The translations under genes and the position numbers were made by a program. From the NCBI GenBank assembly GCA_963457665.1, contig OY735209.1, forward strand, positions 10,718,314 to 10,782,313: 64,000 bases of DNA. Direction: 5' to 3'. Below are positions 23,798 through 33,999 of this stretch, piece by piece. Within the stretch, counting starts at the first letter, position 1. The number at the start of each line of letters is the position of its first letter. This DNA comes from Thysanoteuthis rhombus (lineage: Eukaryota > Mollusca > Cephalopoda > Oegopsida > Thysanoteuthidae). The notes under the pieces are model-generated. The model was not told where the DNA came from, made no database searches, and saw only the letters and a list, made by a program, of their open reading frames with translations.

Positions 23798-23962
23798 CTT
23801 TATGATTGTTACGGGCTCATCGTAGTCACTACCCCCGATTATTCGAAATCCCCACTGAATGCAATTTTCATCTCTTCGAAGCCGAATGAAACCCCGTTTA
23901 AGTGGTCCAGTTGGGAGCGTAATTCGCCGTCTAGGCTGTTCCTGCTGTTCTGTAACTTCCAT
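23798..23962 (-). CDS. First coding exon of a PDZ-domain protein
   Basis: The 55 codons from ATG at 23962 to 23798 encode a basic leader (QEQPRRR) and then the start of a PDZ domain: FIRLRRD as the first strand, and WGFRIIGGSDYDEPVTIIK carrying the carboxylate-binding loop (GFRI, a GLGF variant) and second strand. PDZ domains bind C-terminal tails of partner proteins and act as scaffolds. The exon ends AAG|GTAAGT, a perfect donor in phase 0. An in-frame TGA lies 12 nt before the ATG (context ACGATGG), so this is the first coding exon; an acceptor-like GTCGCGCACAG near 24004 may mark its 5' boundary. An N-terminal PDZ with WGFRIIGG, split just after strand B, recalls PDLIM/Zasp-type proteins, but that subfamily is inference. 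The exon finishing the domain was not found at lower coordinates. Confidence 0.75.
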
Positions 23963-24004
23963 CGTAAAATCTATTCAACGAGCGAGCCTTCTCTGACACT
24001 TCTG

Positions 24005-24699
24005 TGCGCGACCCCTCCAAAAAAAATTAGTAATAATAATAATAATTGATAATTACTGTATATATATATATGTGTGTGTGTTTATGTACAAAGGCTTGTA
24101 TGGTTTAGCGCGCGTTTACAAGTTGGACTATATACAACTTATGCTTATTATGTAGAGACGTTTGCGCTGGCTGGGGAAATCTCTACCGCTGACACAACCA
24201 CACTGTTAACGACCAGCTTCGAAGTGACGGCTCAGCTGGGTTTTACTCGCGTCTTGTACCGTTCATGTAAAACTAACTGTTGGCTGCTGCCTTCAAGAAC
24301 GAGAGAGTGTGGGGGGAGGGAGAGAAAATAGTACAAGTGAATTAGTGTGTGAGGGGCAGTAAGCGAAACGGATAAAGACAGAGAAAGAGAGGGGGGAAGG
24401 GAACACTTGTGAAAAGAGAAACTGCCTCACAGCTGTGGAAATCGTGAGCGAGTTCCTGTCGGAGTTCGTACACAATGCTGGAGAAATAGCGAGAAATAGT
24501 AGCGGCCAAGTTTAGACCATTTTCACCCGAATAACACTTATTATTTTGGACCAAGACGCAGGAATATCTGGTTTTCAGTTGCGAAAAAATACGACGAATT
24601 CAATATTTATATAATTTTCAGGAGAGTCAGTTTTTTTCAAGGTTATCAAATCCTCTCCTTTTTATTATCAATTATTCGCTTCTATTTACCATCATCTGA
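24005..24699. other. Intergenic, upstream side of the PDZ exon
   Basis: Includes a CpG-containing stretch (24100-24310) and a purine-rich run (24300-24410). It could hold 5' untranslated exons or a promoter for the PDZ gene, but no specific element is identified. Confidence 0.3.
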
Positions 24700-24885
24700 A
24701 TTGCTATTGCTTTTTATCGCAACTCGAAGCTGGGTCCTCCTTCAGTGGTGATTAATAAATTAACAGCGCGGATCGTAATAAAGAATGAGTCCCCGGTGAG
24801 AATTGCGAATTCACGACCCTCTATGCCGGAGGGTGACCCGCTTAACGCTCGGCCGAACTACTGTAACTCAGTGGCAAGCGCCAGT
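24700..24885 (-). mobile_element. SINE-E, minus copy
   Basis: Minus strand: a tRNA head AGTTCGGCCGAGCGTTAAGC, a variable-arm-like CACCCTCCGGCATAGAGGGT, B-box-like GTGAATTCGCAATTCTC, and the body end TTGCGATAAAAAGCAA. Related copies: 47225-47410 (-), 48285-48450 (+), 53110-53235 (-), and two tails near 48000-48140. Confidence 0.7.
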
Positions 24886-25169
24886 CCAGATCAAACCCAT
24901 ACTCTCTCCTCATCCTGATCTTGAACAACGTTTCGACTGATCCATTTCACGGCCTTGTGCCATCTGTAAGAAAAAAGCCGGGTTCTTTTCTTCCGATAGA
25001 GTCAAGTAACAATAACATACCGAATTTCTCTTAACAGAATCGCCTCTTCTGAACCTTTCCCTTTGTGCAAGATGTTCGGTTGCTCGGAAAACTCGTTAAA
25101 AGTCGATATAATCTCTTTTGGCTTCGTGTTTTGAGTCAAAACATTTACTTCGTAAGTTTTGTCTAAATT

Positions 25170-25650
25170 TCTTAGCGTCCGTCGTTTGACGTGGACCTTC
25201 CCGGGATTCGCCAGACCTCTTTATCATGGGCATTGCAGAGCCAATACTTTCTGAACTTGTCTACTTCGGGAATCCATGTTGTGAGTCGAGATGTCTAGTA
25301 GTTGTCAGCCATCCTTGCAACATGGCCAGCCCATTGCCATTTGAGTTTCCTAATAGATTCTCTGATGTCACACACTGTTTTTGTTTTTTTCTAAGATACT
25401 GTGCTATCTAGTGATCTCTCCATGTGCACGTTGCATGGTTCTCAGTTTGAGGGTCAATCTTTTGGGTAGGTTTCCTGTTTCAGCTCTATAGGTGACAATC
25501 GTGTGGGTGCATTGGTCATATATCTTTTTTTAAGACCAATGGGATTTGTTTGTTCTCGGAGGTTGAGCTTACTCTAACAAAAGTTTATCAACCTGGACTA
25601 GTTCTTCGATAAACCTCTTCTTTTGAGCATTTCACATTAATGTACACATC
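25170..25650 (-). pseudogene. RTE-like LINE, ORF2 3' end, copy A
   Basis: Degenerate C-terminal part of a non-LTR retrotransposon reverse transcriptase. On the minus strand, in several frames: QCTHTIVTYRAETGNLPKRL and KLRTMQRA (matching the NQCVLPVLTYGAETWTL block of RTE-like elements), then IRKLKWQWAGHVA (about 25340-25300), then EVDKFRKYWLCNAHDKEVWR (about 25260-25200), ending near GACGCTAAG. Stops and frameshifts abound. It is the longest of three copies of this LINE, with 30370-30745 and 52390-52735. Clade by motif resemblance only. Confidence 0.75.
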
Positions 25651-25900
25651 CACTCTTTCGGCTGCTATACTCTCCGACCTTATTTCCGTCTGAATTTCAG
25701 AGACGAGGTTTTGTAATTATCATATATTGATTCTTTCGGATCAGTTTCTTCGTCTTGTTAGTCTTCATCGCAGCGTTTGGGCTGCTGAACTCTCGACCTT
25801 CTATATACCCGAATTTCAGAAATGAGGGGTTATACATCAATTCATTTGTGGGGGTTTTTTACACAAGGTTTCGGCCGCTGTACTCTAATCTGTAGTCTAA
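25650..25900 (-). repeat. Three tandem hammerhead-like repeat units
   Basis: On the plus strand CTTTCGGCTGCTATACTCTC (25656), GTTTGGGCTGCTGAACTCTC (25775) and GTTTCGGCCGCTGTACTCTA (25868) stand about 120 and 95 bp apart. The first two are each followed by a GAATTTCAGA[G/A]A[C/T]GAGG block. They are degenerate relatives of the GTTTCGGCCGTTGTACTCTA arm at 29613, arranged in tandem. The CTGATGA half is missing or decayed in all three. Confidence 0.55.
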
Positions 25901-26377
25901 AAAGCCTCACGGCTTTAAATACATTAAAAAAACTTTTTAAAAATTTGTCATGTTTCACTACGGTCACTTATTTCCCAAAATCTGTTAATTTATTAAATTT
26001 TCTTCATATGTTCTTCCATATTTTATACATACTTTGGAATTATGGAACTATGTGTTAATTTCTTCAGTTGTTTATCAATCAACCATTTCGAGAATTTGAA
26101 AACAGAACAGTTAAATTAACATGGCACCCAAGCAGTTTTGATCAAACACCACCTCACTTTCAGCTATGATTTTAATATATAGCTTATGACCCACATGTTG
26201 TTTGCTATTTTATATTGAGTATTATCGTAATGTATTTTATATGGATGTTATTTTATTATTTCGAAACACAAGGCTTACTTACGTGAATCACCTTAAAAAT
26301 ACTATTTAACGATTAGGGATCAGTAAGTACAACAGAAGTGACTCATTGTTCGTGTCACCTCTATTGAGTGTCCACTC

Positions 26378-26426
<49 letters not shown>

Positions 26427-26838
26427 GTTAATTAATCAATTTATAGCTCCATTTGCTTTGGTTAATATTGAGCACAATATCACTAACAACAGGTAAATTC
26501 TGTTTCTTTTTTGTAATCCTACAAATAATTGATATATATATATATAAATATATATCTATATAGTGATCCAAATTAGACGGGTGGGTAGTGTTTTGTTTGT
26601 ATACTTGTTCGGATAATTTATCCGATCATCAAAAAAGAAACCATATTGAACACAATCACGTAAAACAGATTAGGGAAATTTGCTTTCATTCAATCTATAA
26701 AATGAGTACAAACAGGATACTGCTTAAAAATTCGTAATATTCAATTTTACGCCATTGAGTGTCGCTTGAGTAATAGAAAAAGTGAAACTGAAATTTCAAG
26801 GAAACGTGACGTTATAAGAAAAAAATACGTCTACTTAC
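25901..26838. other. Intergenic with microsatellites
   Basis: (TA)n(TG)n at 26379-26426 and (TA)n runs near 26530-26562. No gene recognised. Confidence 0.5.
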
Positions 26839-26933
26839 GTGTACAGGAAGTGCATTGGGTTCGTAGACGCATAGTCGTTGCAACCGCCCTCCATATCACG
26901 ACGGGGGCGGGGCGAATTACTGAGGGGCTCCAA
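26839..26933 (-). CDS. Candidate internal exon, 95 bp
   Basis: A GC-rich island (about 60%) in AT-rich DNA, bounded on the minus strand by an acceptor (T-rich tract ending CCGTGTCAG) and a perfect donor (TACAC|GTAAGT). One open frame reads LEPLSNSPRPRRDMEGG followed by CNDYASTNPMHFLYT; a second frame is also open. No family was recognised. It could be a coding exon, or a 5' untranslated exon of the PDZ gene about 2.9 kb downstream on the same strand: splicing this frame to the acceptor near 24004 would hit a stop, which favours untranslated or unrelated. The plus strand also reads open here. Confidence 0.35.
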
Positions 26934-27921
26934 CTGACACGGAATGTAACTAATTTCTTCATAAAAAGAAAACTGGAAATTTTGTTTATCAACATTTTGT
27001 TGAACATTTTTGACATTATACTGAGCACGGAAAAAATGTAGAACTCAGTTGGCAGTATGGGACCCCATGTTGAAAGTGGATGGGAAGGAGGCCCATTGCC
27101 TTCTGTTTCGAAGACATCAAGTTCATGTGAATATAGTTTATTGAAGGAATAATTGATCTTTGTTCTGTAAGGGAAATATCCAGTCGGTGTTTATTGATGT
27201 TCCTGTGTTTCTTTGTTTTTGCTTGCAGTAGAATGGATAAACAACAACTTAATGGCGAAGACGTCGTCGTGTACTTCGTGTCACTCTATAAAAAGCTGCT
27301 AATAGATTTTTTACTCGGGATTGAGTCGTAAAATCTAAATTTTGGTCAGATAATTTGAAATTCGGATAACCGGTGTTCGGATAACAGATGTTCCCTTATA
27401 TATTGGTATCCACACTTTTTTTTAAAGTTCGCTCCAAACCACTTTCACTTTTGGCGTCTGAGAATGCTAGATATCGTAATGCACTGTGTCAGATATAAAC
27501 TGTCGGCAAATTGGGAACACGCGTATGCGTACGTGAACATTTATGCCTACGACCGCAGATAAAAGAGATGGGCAGTTCAAGTGCGCTAATTCGGACTCCT
27601 GCTTGCCAAGAGTGTTGTTAGTGCAGTCGATAGGGCAGAGTCATGTTAAGTGATCCTCCCTGATGGACGCCGGTTCAGGTCCGCGTGCGACGTTCATTTT
27701 CTTTATTGATTCACGTGGTCGGCTGTTCCATTTACTTCTCGATTAACACCGGCGCTGGAAGAAATATATTTCCCATTAAAATGTCTCTATAATCGTCATA
27801 TGGACATAAACTGTCCCATCTAATGATTGAGGCAAGTCGCACTTCACCTTAGGCCCCGCAAACTATGGTCCTACTGCTGTGGGGCACCTTTCCAAAGAAT
27901 ATTCGTTCACGGAGCCAAGGT

Positions 27922-27925
<4 letters not shown>
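26934..27925. other. Intergenic with tRNA-like SINE head
   Basis: At 27610-27700, GTTAGTGCAGTCGATAGGGC (A-box-like) and GCCGGTTCAGGTCCGCGTGC (B-box-like) lie 50-60 bp apart, a tRNA-derived SINE head or tRNA pseudogene. No cloverleaf could be closed. The rest is unassigned. Confidence 0.4.

Positions 27926-27974
<49 letters not shown>
27926..27974. repeat. (TA)n microsatellite
   Basis: About 50 bp of TA abutting the hairpin element. Confidence 0.95.
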
Positions 27975-27979
<5 letters not shown>

Positions 27980-28111
27980 GAGTGAAGATTTTTTTTTCAA
28001 TGGTTCATTAGATTGTACATTCTGCTTCACTTGTAAAAAGATTTTCACTTTTTGTGAAACAGAATGTACAATCTGTAATAAAGCATTGGAAAAAAACTTC
28101 ACTCATTTTAT
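27975..28111. other. Long hairpin (55-58 bp arms, 23-nt loop)
   Basis: The left arm 27975-28030 and right arm 28054-28111 are reverse complements with few mismatches. The upper 21 bp pair with a single mismatch (AGATTGTACATTCTG and CAGAATGTACAATCT at its base). It has the size and shape of a microRNA precursor or a small palindromic MITE. No transcript evidence can be read from sequence. Confidence 0.6.
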
Positions 28112-28924
28112 AACCGCTCTAATAATGGTATTGAGCACTTTTTTGAAATTTCTCCTTAGCGACAAATAACAAAAACAAAAATAAACTCATCAGTCGGCTC
28201 GATATTTTTATTGAAGACGGTCTAAATTTGAATAAATGATAATTTGTAAATGTAATCTGTATTCATTCAGAAAGTTGCAAAGAGAAATGTCACCCCAATA
28301 TAGAAGCAGTTCACTTTAGGTATGTTCAAAAAACACCTAAAACTTTATGATGTTGCAAAAAAATTACCTGTTTATTGAAGTTTATTAAAAATTTCCGGCC
28401 TTGATGTAAGAAATGACAAATATTTTAAAGATAAGTTTCCATTCAAAATTTCATGCGACCATACACTGATTATTATTCATTGATTAAGGTTCTGATTTAG
28501 TATACTTGTAATTACATGACTTTTATGATTTTTACACGTATTGAAGATAAGTCAATGGAAATATAAATTCATTTTTTTTTCTTAAGATTTGAGAGGTTCT
28601 GTATAAATGCCTGACTTGATAATAATTTTTAAAAAGTGGAAAAAAGTAAAATATTGCTCTTCTTGGCAAACTTTCAGTTTTATTTTATTGCTATTTTTCA
28701 TAAAAAGAAAGAAAATCAGCATATTTTTTATGGAGATTGTTTTTGATATTTCAAATCTCTCGAAATTCTTTGAATTTTTTTTATTCTTCCAATAAGCTGA
28801 CCGTAATGGAATTTTTCAATGAAAAAAAAAAACTATAGAAAATGAATAAGAATGATGTAATAAAAAATATTGATGTACAGTTATTTTTTTATGGATATTT
28901 GGTTATTTTTCATTGGTAACTTAT
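28112..28924. other. AT-rich intergenic
   Basis: Very AT-rich with homopolymer runs; no gene recognised. Confidence 0.5.
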
Positions 28925-29450
28925 GGTAGACCAGTTGAGTCGAAGCCGTTTATGTTTTTTGTTTTTTTGTCCTCCAAGTTGAAAGGGTCGTTCTTGACGT
29001 AATCGTCGATACAGCTTTTGTTAAGTCTTTCAAGGATTTGTTCTGGTCATTTTTTTTTTTTCACGGAAAAGCTTTCAAATTCAATTACAACTAATAATTT
29101 TTGCCTGTCTGACCAGCGTAGAACAATACTTAGAACGAAGTTGTTGATAGACTGACATCTCCTGTCAACACCTGATATAACGTATTGATTGATGTTTTCG
29201 CTTAGAAAAAGTCTTATTCATGCCCTCAGAAACCGTCATTCGAAACTGTCACCAGTGGAGCTAGAGGGCTAAAATTAGAATCGTACTCTTTATTATATCT
29301 ATAAGGCACTTTTTATGGAAATCCGCCCCCTAAATAGGTTTTTAGTAGCGGGGGTCAATATCCAATAAAAGCTTACGCCAAGTTGGTCCCTTAGTTTGTG
29401 TCCGGCTGCATTCACGCTTGTTCGTTTTTTTTTTACATGATCACTGCCCA
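28925..29450 (+). mobile_element. Dispersed element D, longer copy
   Basis: The first about 245 bp are near-identical to 22558-22795. The shared tail (CCAAGTTGGTCCCTTAGTTT, 29378-29430) is separated from it here by about 160 extra bp (29214-29374), so one copy carries an insertion or the other a deletion. The end TACATGATCACTGCCC matches the end of the copy at 335-445. Confidence 0.7.
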
Positions 29451-29561
29451 ACAAAAAGCGAGAGATTATTCTTTTAGACAAAAATTCAGTCTTTTCCCTT
29501 TCTAGTAGAAAATAAGAAAAAAACTTCAGAACAACATTTTTTGATTCTCTAAATTTTATCA

Positions 29562-29662
29562 TTATCTCTTTTATTATTCGGACTATCCTCATCTTGGTTG
29601 TTTTCCAAACAACGTTTCGGCCGTTGTACTCTACGGACTTCATCAGGTATCATCTGGTAGGT
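29562..29662 (-). ncRNA. Hammerhead-like repeat, minus-strand member of head-to-head pair
   Basis: On the minus strand: CTGATGA, an extra A, then GTCCGT ... ACGGCC as a 5-of-6 pairing helix, then GAAAC, GTTGT ... ACAAC and a conserved GATAGTC. It is the inverted partner of 29744-29844. Transcript or ribozyme activity is unproven; see the partner entry for the limits of the match. Confidence 0.4.
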
Positions 29663-29743
29663 GTGGGGAAATAACGAACCGAACCCTTTATTTAACCGAC
29701 GGGGGTATATGGACCGCACTCCCCTCTTAGCAGTAGTAGTAGT

Positions 29744-29844
29744 ACCTACCAGATGATACCTGATGAAGGCCGTAGAGTAAAACGGCCGAAACGTTGTGTA
29801 GAAAACAACCAAGATGAGGATAGTCTGAATAATAATAGAGATAA
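29744..29844 (+). ncRNA. Hammerhead-like ribozyme core in repeat
   Basis: Positions 29760-29766 read CTGATGA and 29788-29791 read GAAA, the two invariant strands of a hammerhead ribozyme. Between them GGCCGT (29768-29773) and ACGGCC (29782-29787) form a perfect 6-bp helix II. Downstream GTTGT and ACAAC can pair, and GTC (29823-29825), the usual cleavage triplet, is conserved in other copies. Against the call: an extra A separates CTGATGA from helix II, the GTC is displaced by about 13 nt from the GTTGT/ACAAC helix, and helix I does not form with adjacent sequence. Hammerhead motifs are known in Penelope-like retroelements and related small retroelements; membership here is inference. Confidence 0.45.
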
Positions 29845-29939
29845 CATTTTTTGAATTCCAAATACGTTATCAGAATAGGACGTCAACAAATTAATTTTCA
29901 AAGTTGCATACATTTTTTTTTTAATATAACTAACTAAAA

Positions 29940-30260
29940 TCCGAAGAAATCTTCTTTCTCAGATTCGACAAACTGTCGAGCCCGTTTTCCTATCATGACG
30001 TCGTCATGGGTGTCACGTTTTCTTTTGTTAGTCACCTGCTTCAGTCGCCTGGTCAGAAGGTTCTTGCCACAAGAAGTCACCTTCTGTCCCATTCGTGGTG
30101 TTGCTAATTCCACATTTCTTAAAGCTGTGCTGTCAGAGTTGATACTATTCCAGGCAACCGTTACTCATTCAGCAACTTTCATTAGGTTGAACCTCTTCGG
30201 GCTGCTTGCGTTGGTTTATGCGACTTCTCTACTGGCAAAAATATAGTCCAAGAGAAAAGT
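29940..30260 (-). pseudogene. Pogo/Tigger-like transposase C-terminal fragment
   Basis: On the minus strand VTVAWNSINSDS (about 30165-30130) and, after a frameshift, SFKKCGISNTTNGTEGDFLW (about 30122-30063). This is the conserved end of pogo/Tigger DDE transposases: AW..I....I..SF..CGI.N..DGTEDD. A basic stretch (KRKRD, KRARQF) follows. Stops interrupt it. Only the C-terminal fragment remains. Confidence 0.55.
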
Positions 30261-30369
30261 ACAAGTGATATTCAATGTTGAACGAATTAACTATAACCGA
30301 CGTTGTAGATTGTGTTGACGGACAAAGAACACTTGTCTAGTTGACAGCTGTCTAGGCCTTCGTTTGAAA

Positions 30370-30745
30370 TCATCGTAATCATCATCAGCCTTTTAGCGTC
30401 CGTAGTTGGACCTTCCCCAGGATTCGCCAGACCTTTCTATCATGGGCGTCGCGGAGTCAATACTTTCTGAACTTGTCTATTTCGTCTCACCATCTCTTAT
30501 CACAGTTTTGCTAATGATCTCTAAAGATCCGTGTTGTGAGTCGTGATGTACATCGGTTGTCTAACGGCATGGCCAGCCCATTGCCATTTGGGTTTTCGTA
30601 TGGATTCTCTGATATCACTCACTCTTGTTTTGTTTTTTCCTCTGATATACTGTGCTGTTTTGTGATCTGCCCGCATGATGTTGAGTATGATTCTTTCCTC
30701 TCGCTCGTTACTTGGTTCTCAGTTTTAGGGTCATGTTTCACATAG
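30370..30745 (-). pseudogene. RTE-like LINE, ORF2 3' end, copy B
   Basis: On the minus strand: SDIRESIRKPKWQWAGHAV (about 30620-30565), then KRW*DEIDKFRKY*LRDAHD and RKVWRILGKV (30505-30410), ending in GGCTGATGATGATTACGATG, the kind of short 3' repeat tail such LINEs carry. It has two in-frame stops in the last 40 codons and a few indels upstream. Confidence 0.75.
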
Positions 30746-31043
30746 TAGACTCCAAAGCGAGTCGATCAGGGTTTTTTGGGGTTTTTTTTTTTTTTTTTTT
30801 TTTTTCATCTCTGCTTCCAAGGGTCAATAATTCGTGAATGTGGTCAATTTTCTATTTACATCTTTACCGTTTCAAGTTGGCGATTTTCATTTTTGGAGTG
30901 AATTATCTTTACTGCTTTGGGGAGCCAGTTTTTGCACTGAATTTAACTTCACTTACATAGTTTCCTCTTTCTTTATGGCTGACTTGACTATTAGTCTGGC
31001 AGTTAATTTTTGGCCACTTTATAGATAAAAGAAACTCGATATT

Positions 31044-31046
<3 letters not shown>
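30746..31046. other. Intergenic, no gene recognised
   Basis: Poly(T) of about 25 nt at 30781-30806; otherwise unassigned. Confidence 0.5.
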
Positions 31047-31105
<59 letters not shown>

Positions 31106-31106
31106 A

Positions 31107-31140
<34 letters not shown>

Positions 31141-31142
31141 CA
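31047..31142. repeat. (TA)n and (ATT)n microsatellite
   Basis: TA run followed by about 40 bp of ATT repeats. Confidence 0.95.
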
Positions 31143-31906
31143 TAATATGTGTATGTTATTCAGAGATAACATTCAGATAAATAGAATATTTTAAGTAATA
31201 CACGGATAAATAGATGGAAATCAAATCATTAAGATCGGGGCGAACGCAAACATAGACCCTACACAACTATTTTCTTTTTGGATTTCCAAAAACCTTTCCC
31301 TCTAAAACCTCCAAGTTTGAAAGTATTCGAAATTGAAAAACAAAAAACATCCAGTTTCTTTCCTTGACCTTAATAACGACCAGAAGTATGATTGAACGTT
31401 TTTTTATCACAAACGTTTGGACAATATTTGCATTCATTGGGTCCAGACATACGTTCTGTAGCATGTATGGAAGAAAAGTTCACCAAAAAATCTTTCAAAT
31501 TCTTGTCTATCGTCTGTAATTAATTACAAATAATGAAAAACTGCTGCTCGAATACACACTCACTAACATACACACATACACAAACATAAATACGCACACG
31601 TGCATAAACATACATATATACACACATACGCACACACACACACGCACGCACGCACATATATATATCTTCCATAGGAATAGAGCACTCTGGTGGTGAGGAA
31701 TTTAAACTAAGATAAATATATCGCTTAAATCCAGCCTTACAGACCGTCCAGTTACCTAGTGCAGAGCTAGTAAAATCGGCCTTCTGGTCTGAAGCGAAGG
31801 TTTCTAATCCTGCTTCGTGGTACTGGATGGGATAACAGATTGTTTATACCCACACCGAAGAGTTATAATACAACGAAACCGCGCTGTCTGTGGATGACTC
31901 ACTCTC

Positions 31907-31946
<40 letters not shown>

Positions 31947-33999
31947 TATATATTCATATTCATATTCTTGCACTGTCAGCATTTGAACCAGGTATACATA
32001 GGGAATGTTTCTGTTTTTACCTCTCGATATCCACTGGCTTTCCCGCTACTCCACAACTAGTTTTAAGTCAATTTACATACTTACAGCTTGAGTATTCTTA
32101 TATATAGCGAAAACATCGAATTTTTCAATTTTTGATAGGAAAGTTTGGGGGGGTTTTTGTTATGTTTTGGGGGGGAAAGCAAGTTTTGATACCCAGTCAG
32201 TGCTTTGGGTATTGAAAATCAAGAAAAAAATAGATTATCATTGGTTAGGAATTTAAGCAAGCATTACTGACGAATAGAGTAAGGTCATTATATGTATAAT
32301 AAATCTAAATCATGTTAGCACTATTTCCAATTAGATATCGTATCTCCGAAATATTCTGCACGATTAGTTGTCCAGGGTTTAGCAAGAGAAGACAAGCCTG
32401 ATTATTAGTTTAACACCGACTGTTCCCTACCACAAGGGAAAACCTGGGATTAATCATTAAACTAAATATGATGGGCATGTGCTTCGGGCACCAAAAGAGG
32501 AGTGGCACAACAGGTTTCTTGCAGTTTCCCGTCTTAAATTCTTATAAGTTGTTAAAATTGTTTAACATGAAAGTTTTAATTTAAATTTCATTTTTTTCTC
32601 TTTTATATTGAATTGATTCAAACATTCAAATTATTCAATCGTCCACACAGATACTATTGTAAAATAAAAACTGGTTATCATGCAAGCACAAGTTTCGTTG
32701 GTAAAGATTTGGTTTCGTGGGAAAGCGTATTTATCTAACGTATTTTGACTTGTTTGAAATGAATAAAAACTTGACTTTTTGAAAAATCTCCTTTTTCAAT
32801 ATATATGGAATTGAAAAATATTTTTTAATTCGTCCTTTAATAAATAAGTACCGAATCTTTTAATTAAAATCGAATAATTTGCTTATTTTTGCCAGATCTT
32901 GGAATTTCTCAGGCGTCAGTGAAATTACGTTCATATTGTTCAGGCTTAAGTTAAAATGGAATGATTATTTATCAAGGGTAGCTTAGTTTAGACCCAAAGT
33001 ATGAGGCACCCTGTGACGAGAGAACTCAGTACACTTACAAAATATGGACTGAGGGACGAACTTGCTAAACTTAGCGCTTTAACGTACTTGAAAACTCTTC
33101 TGAACCAACAACGGTATAATGGCAGCTTTTTCCCTCTTACTATAAAAGGAAAGCCGGTTAAATTTGACGTTTTAATGAATTACGGAACTAAAACAATCCT
33201 GTTACCTTCTTTGGATACCGGGAAATAACTTCGAGATCTTTCAGTCAAACAGGATATAAACACATATTTATTTTGTGAGATTTCAAGTGCCTAAATCGGC
33301 CGAGATTATAACGACTGAAAGACTCCACTTTTCTTGCTGGAAACACAGCAACTCAATTACAAGTATAGCTATTTCATTCCCTTCCGAGGAAACAAGGATA
33401 TTTGAGGAGGAAAAGACGATTGTTTCTCTTAGTTTTCCTATTATAGGCATAAAGTGAGCTTATTCAGGAAAAAAGAATGAACACGTCTAGTTAGTCACTC
33501 AATCGAAACTGTCATGTGACCAACGTATTTGGCAGCATACCGGGGATCAATAAAATAAGTTCCTTCATTCGCCTTTTACTGAGTTGTGATCATTGGATTT
33601 TCAGAAAACAGGCTTGAATGCTGCTGGGCACAAAAAGGGATCAATTTAGCCCCACCCACTAAAAACGGAAAAAACTTTCTCCTTGGCATAATAAGGAGTA
33701 TATGTTCAAATTTTCAGTTCTCTAGTTCAATGGTTTCGAAACTTTGAAAATTCAAGGATCCCTCCTATAAAAAAAAATATTGTGGCAGACCCCTATTTTT
33801 AACATTTAGTTTTTAGACTCTGATCTATAAACTACAATAGTAGACAATTTTTAACCTTCAAATTCATACTTATTCTAAATGGATTACATTTATTTGAGTT
33901 CTAATACATGGCATAGGTCTGTGTGCGATGTTTATGTTTTTCGCTCGCTGTGCGAGGGATGATGTTTTTTCTCAGATTTGCTTTCAGGTGACTGGTTAA
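31143..33999. other. Intergenic with repeats, no gene recognised
   Basis: CA-rich tract 31560-31660; a repeat shared with 7430-7540 at 31670-31735; a tRNA-like SINE head at 31740-31830 (ACCTAGTGCAGAGCTAGTAA ... GGTTTCTAATCC); (CTAT)n/(TA)n at 31907-31955; a hAT-MITE-like end CAATGGTTTCGAAACTTTGA at 33728. The frames at 33001-33228 and 33275-33457 (+) are open and of ordinary composition, but without splice support or a recognisable domain. Confidence 0.4.

Noticed and set aside
24074..24331. 85-codon plus-strand frame
   Set aside because: No motif; on the opposite strand it lies just upstream of the PDZ exon and is more likely its 5' region.
33001..33457. Two consecutive plus-strand frames of 75 and 60 codons
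   Set aside because: Ordinary-looking composition, but no recognisable domain, acceptor or donor; left unassigned.
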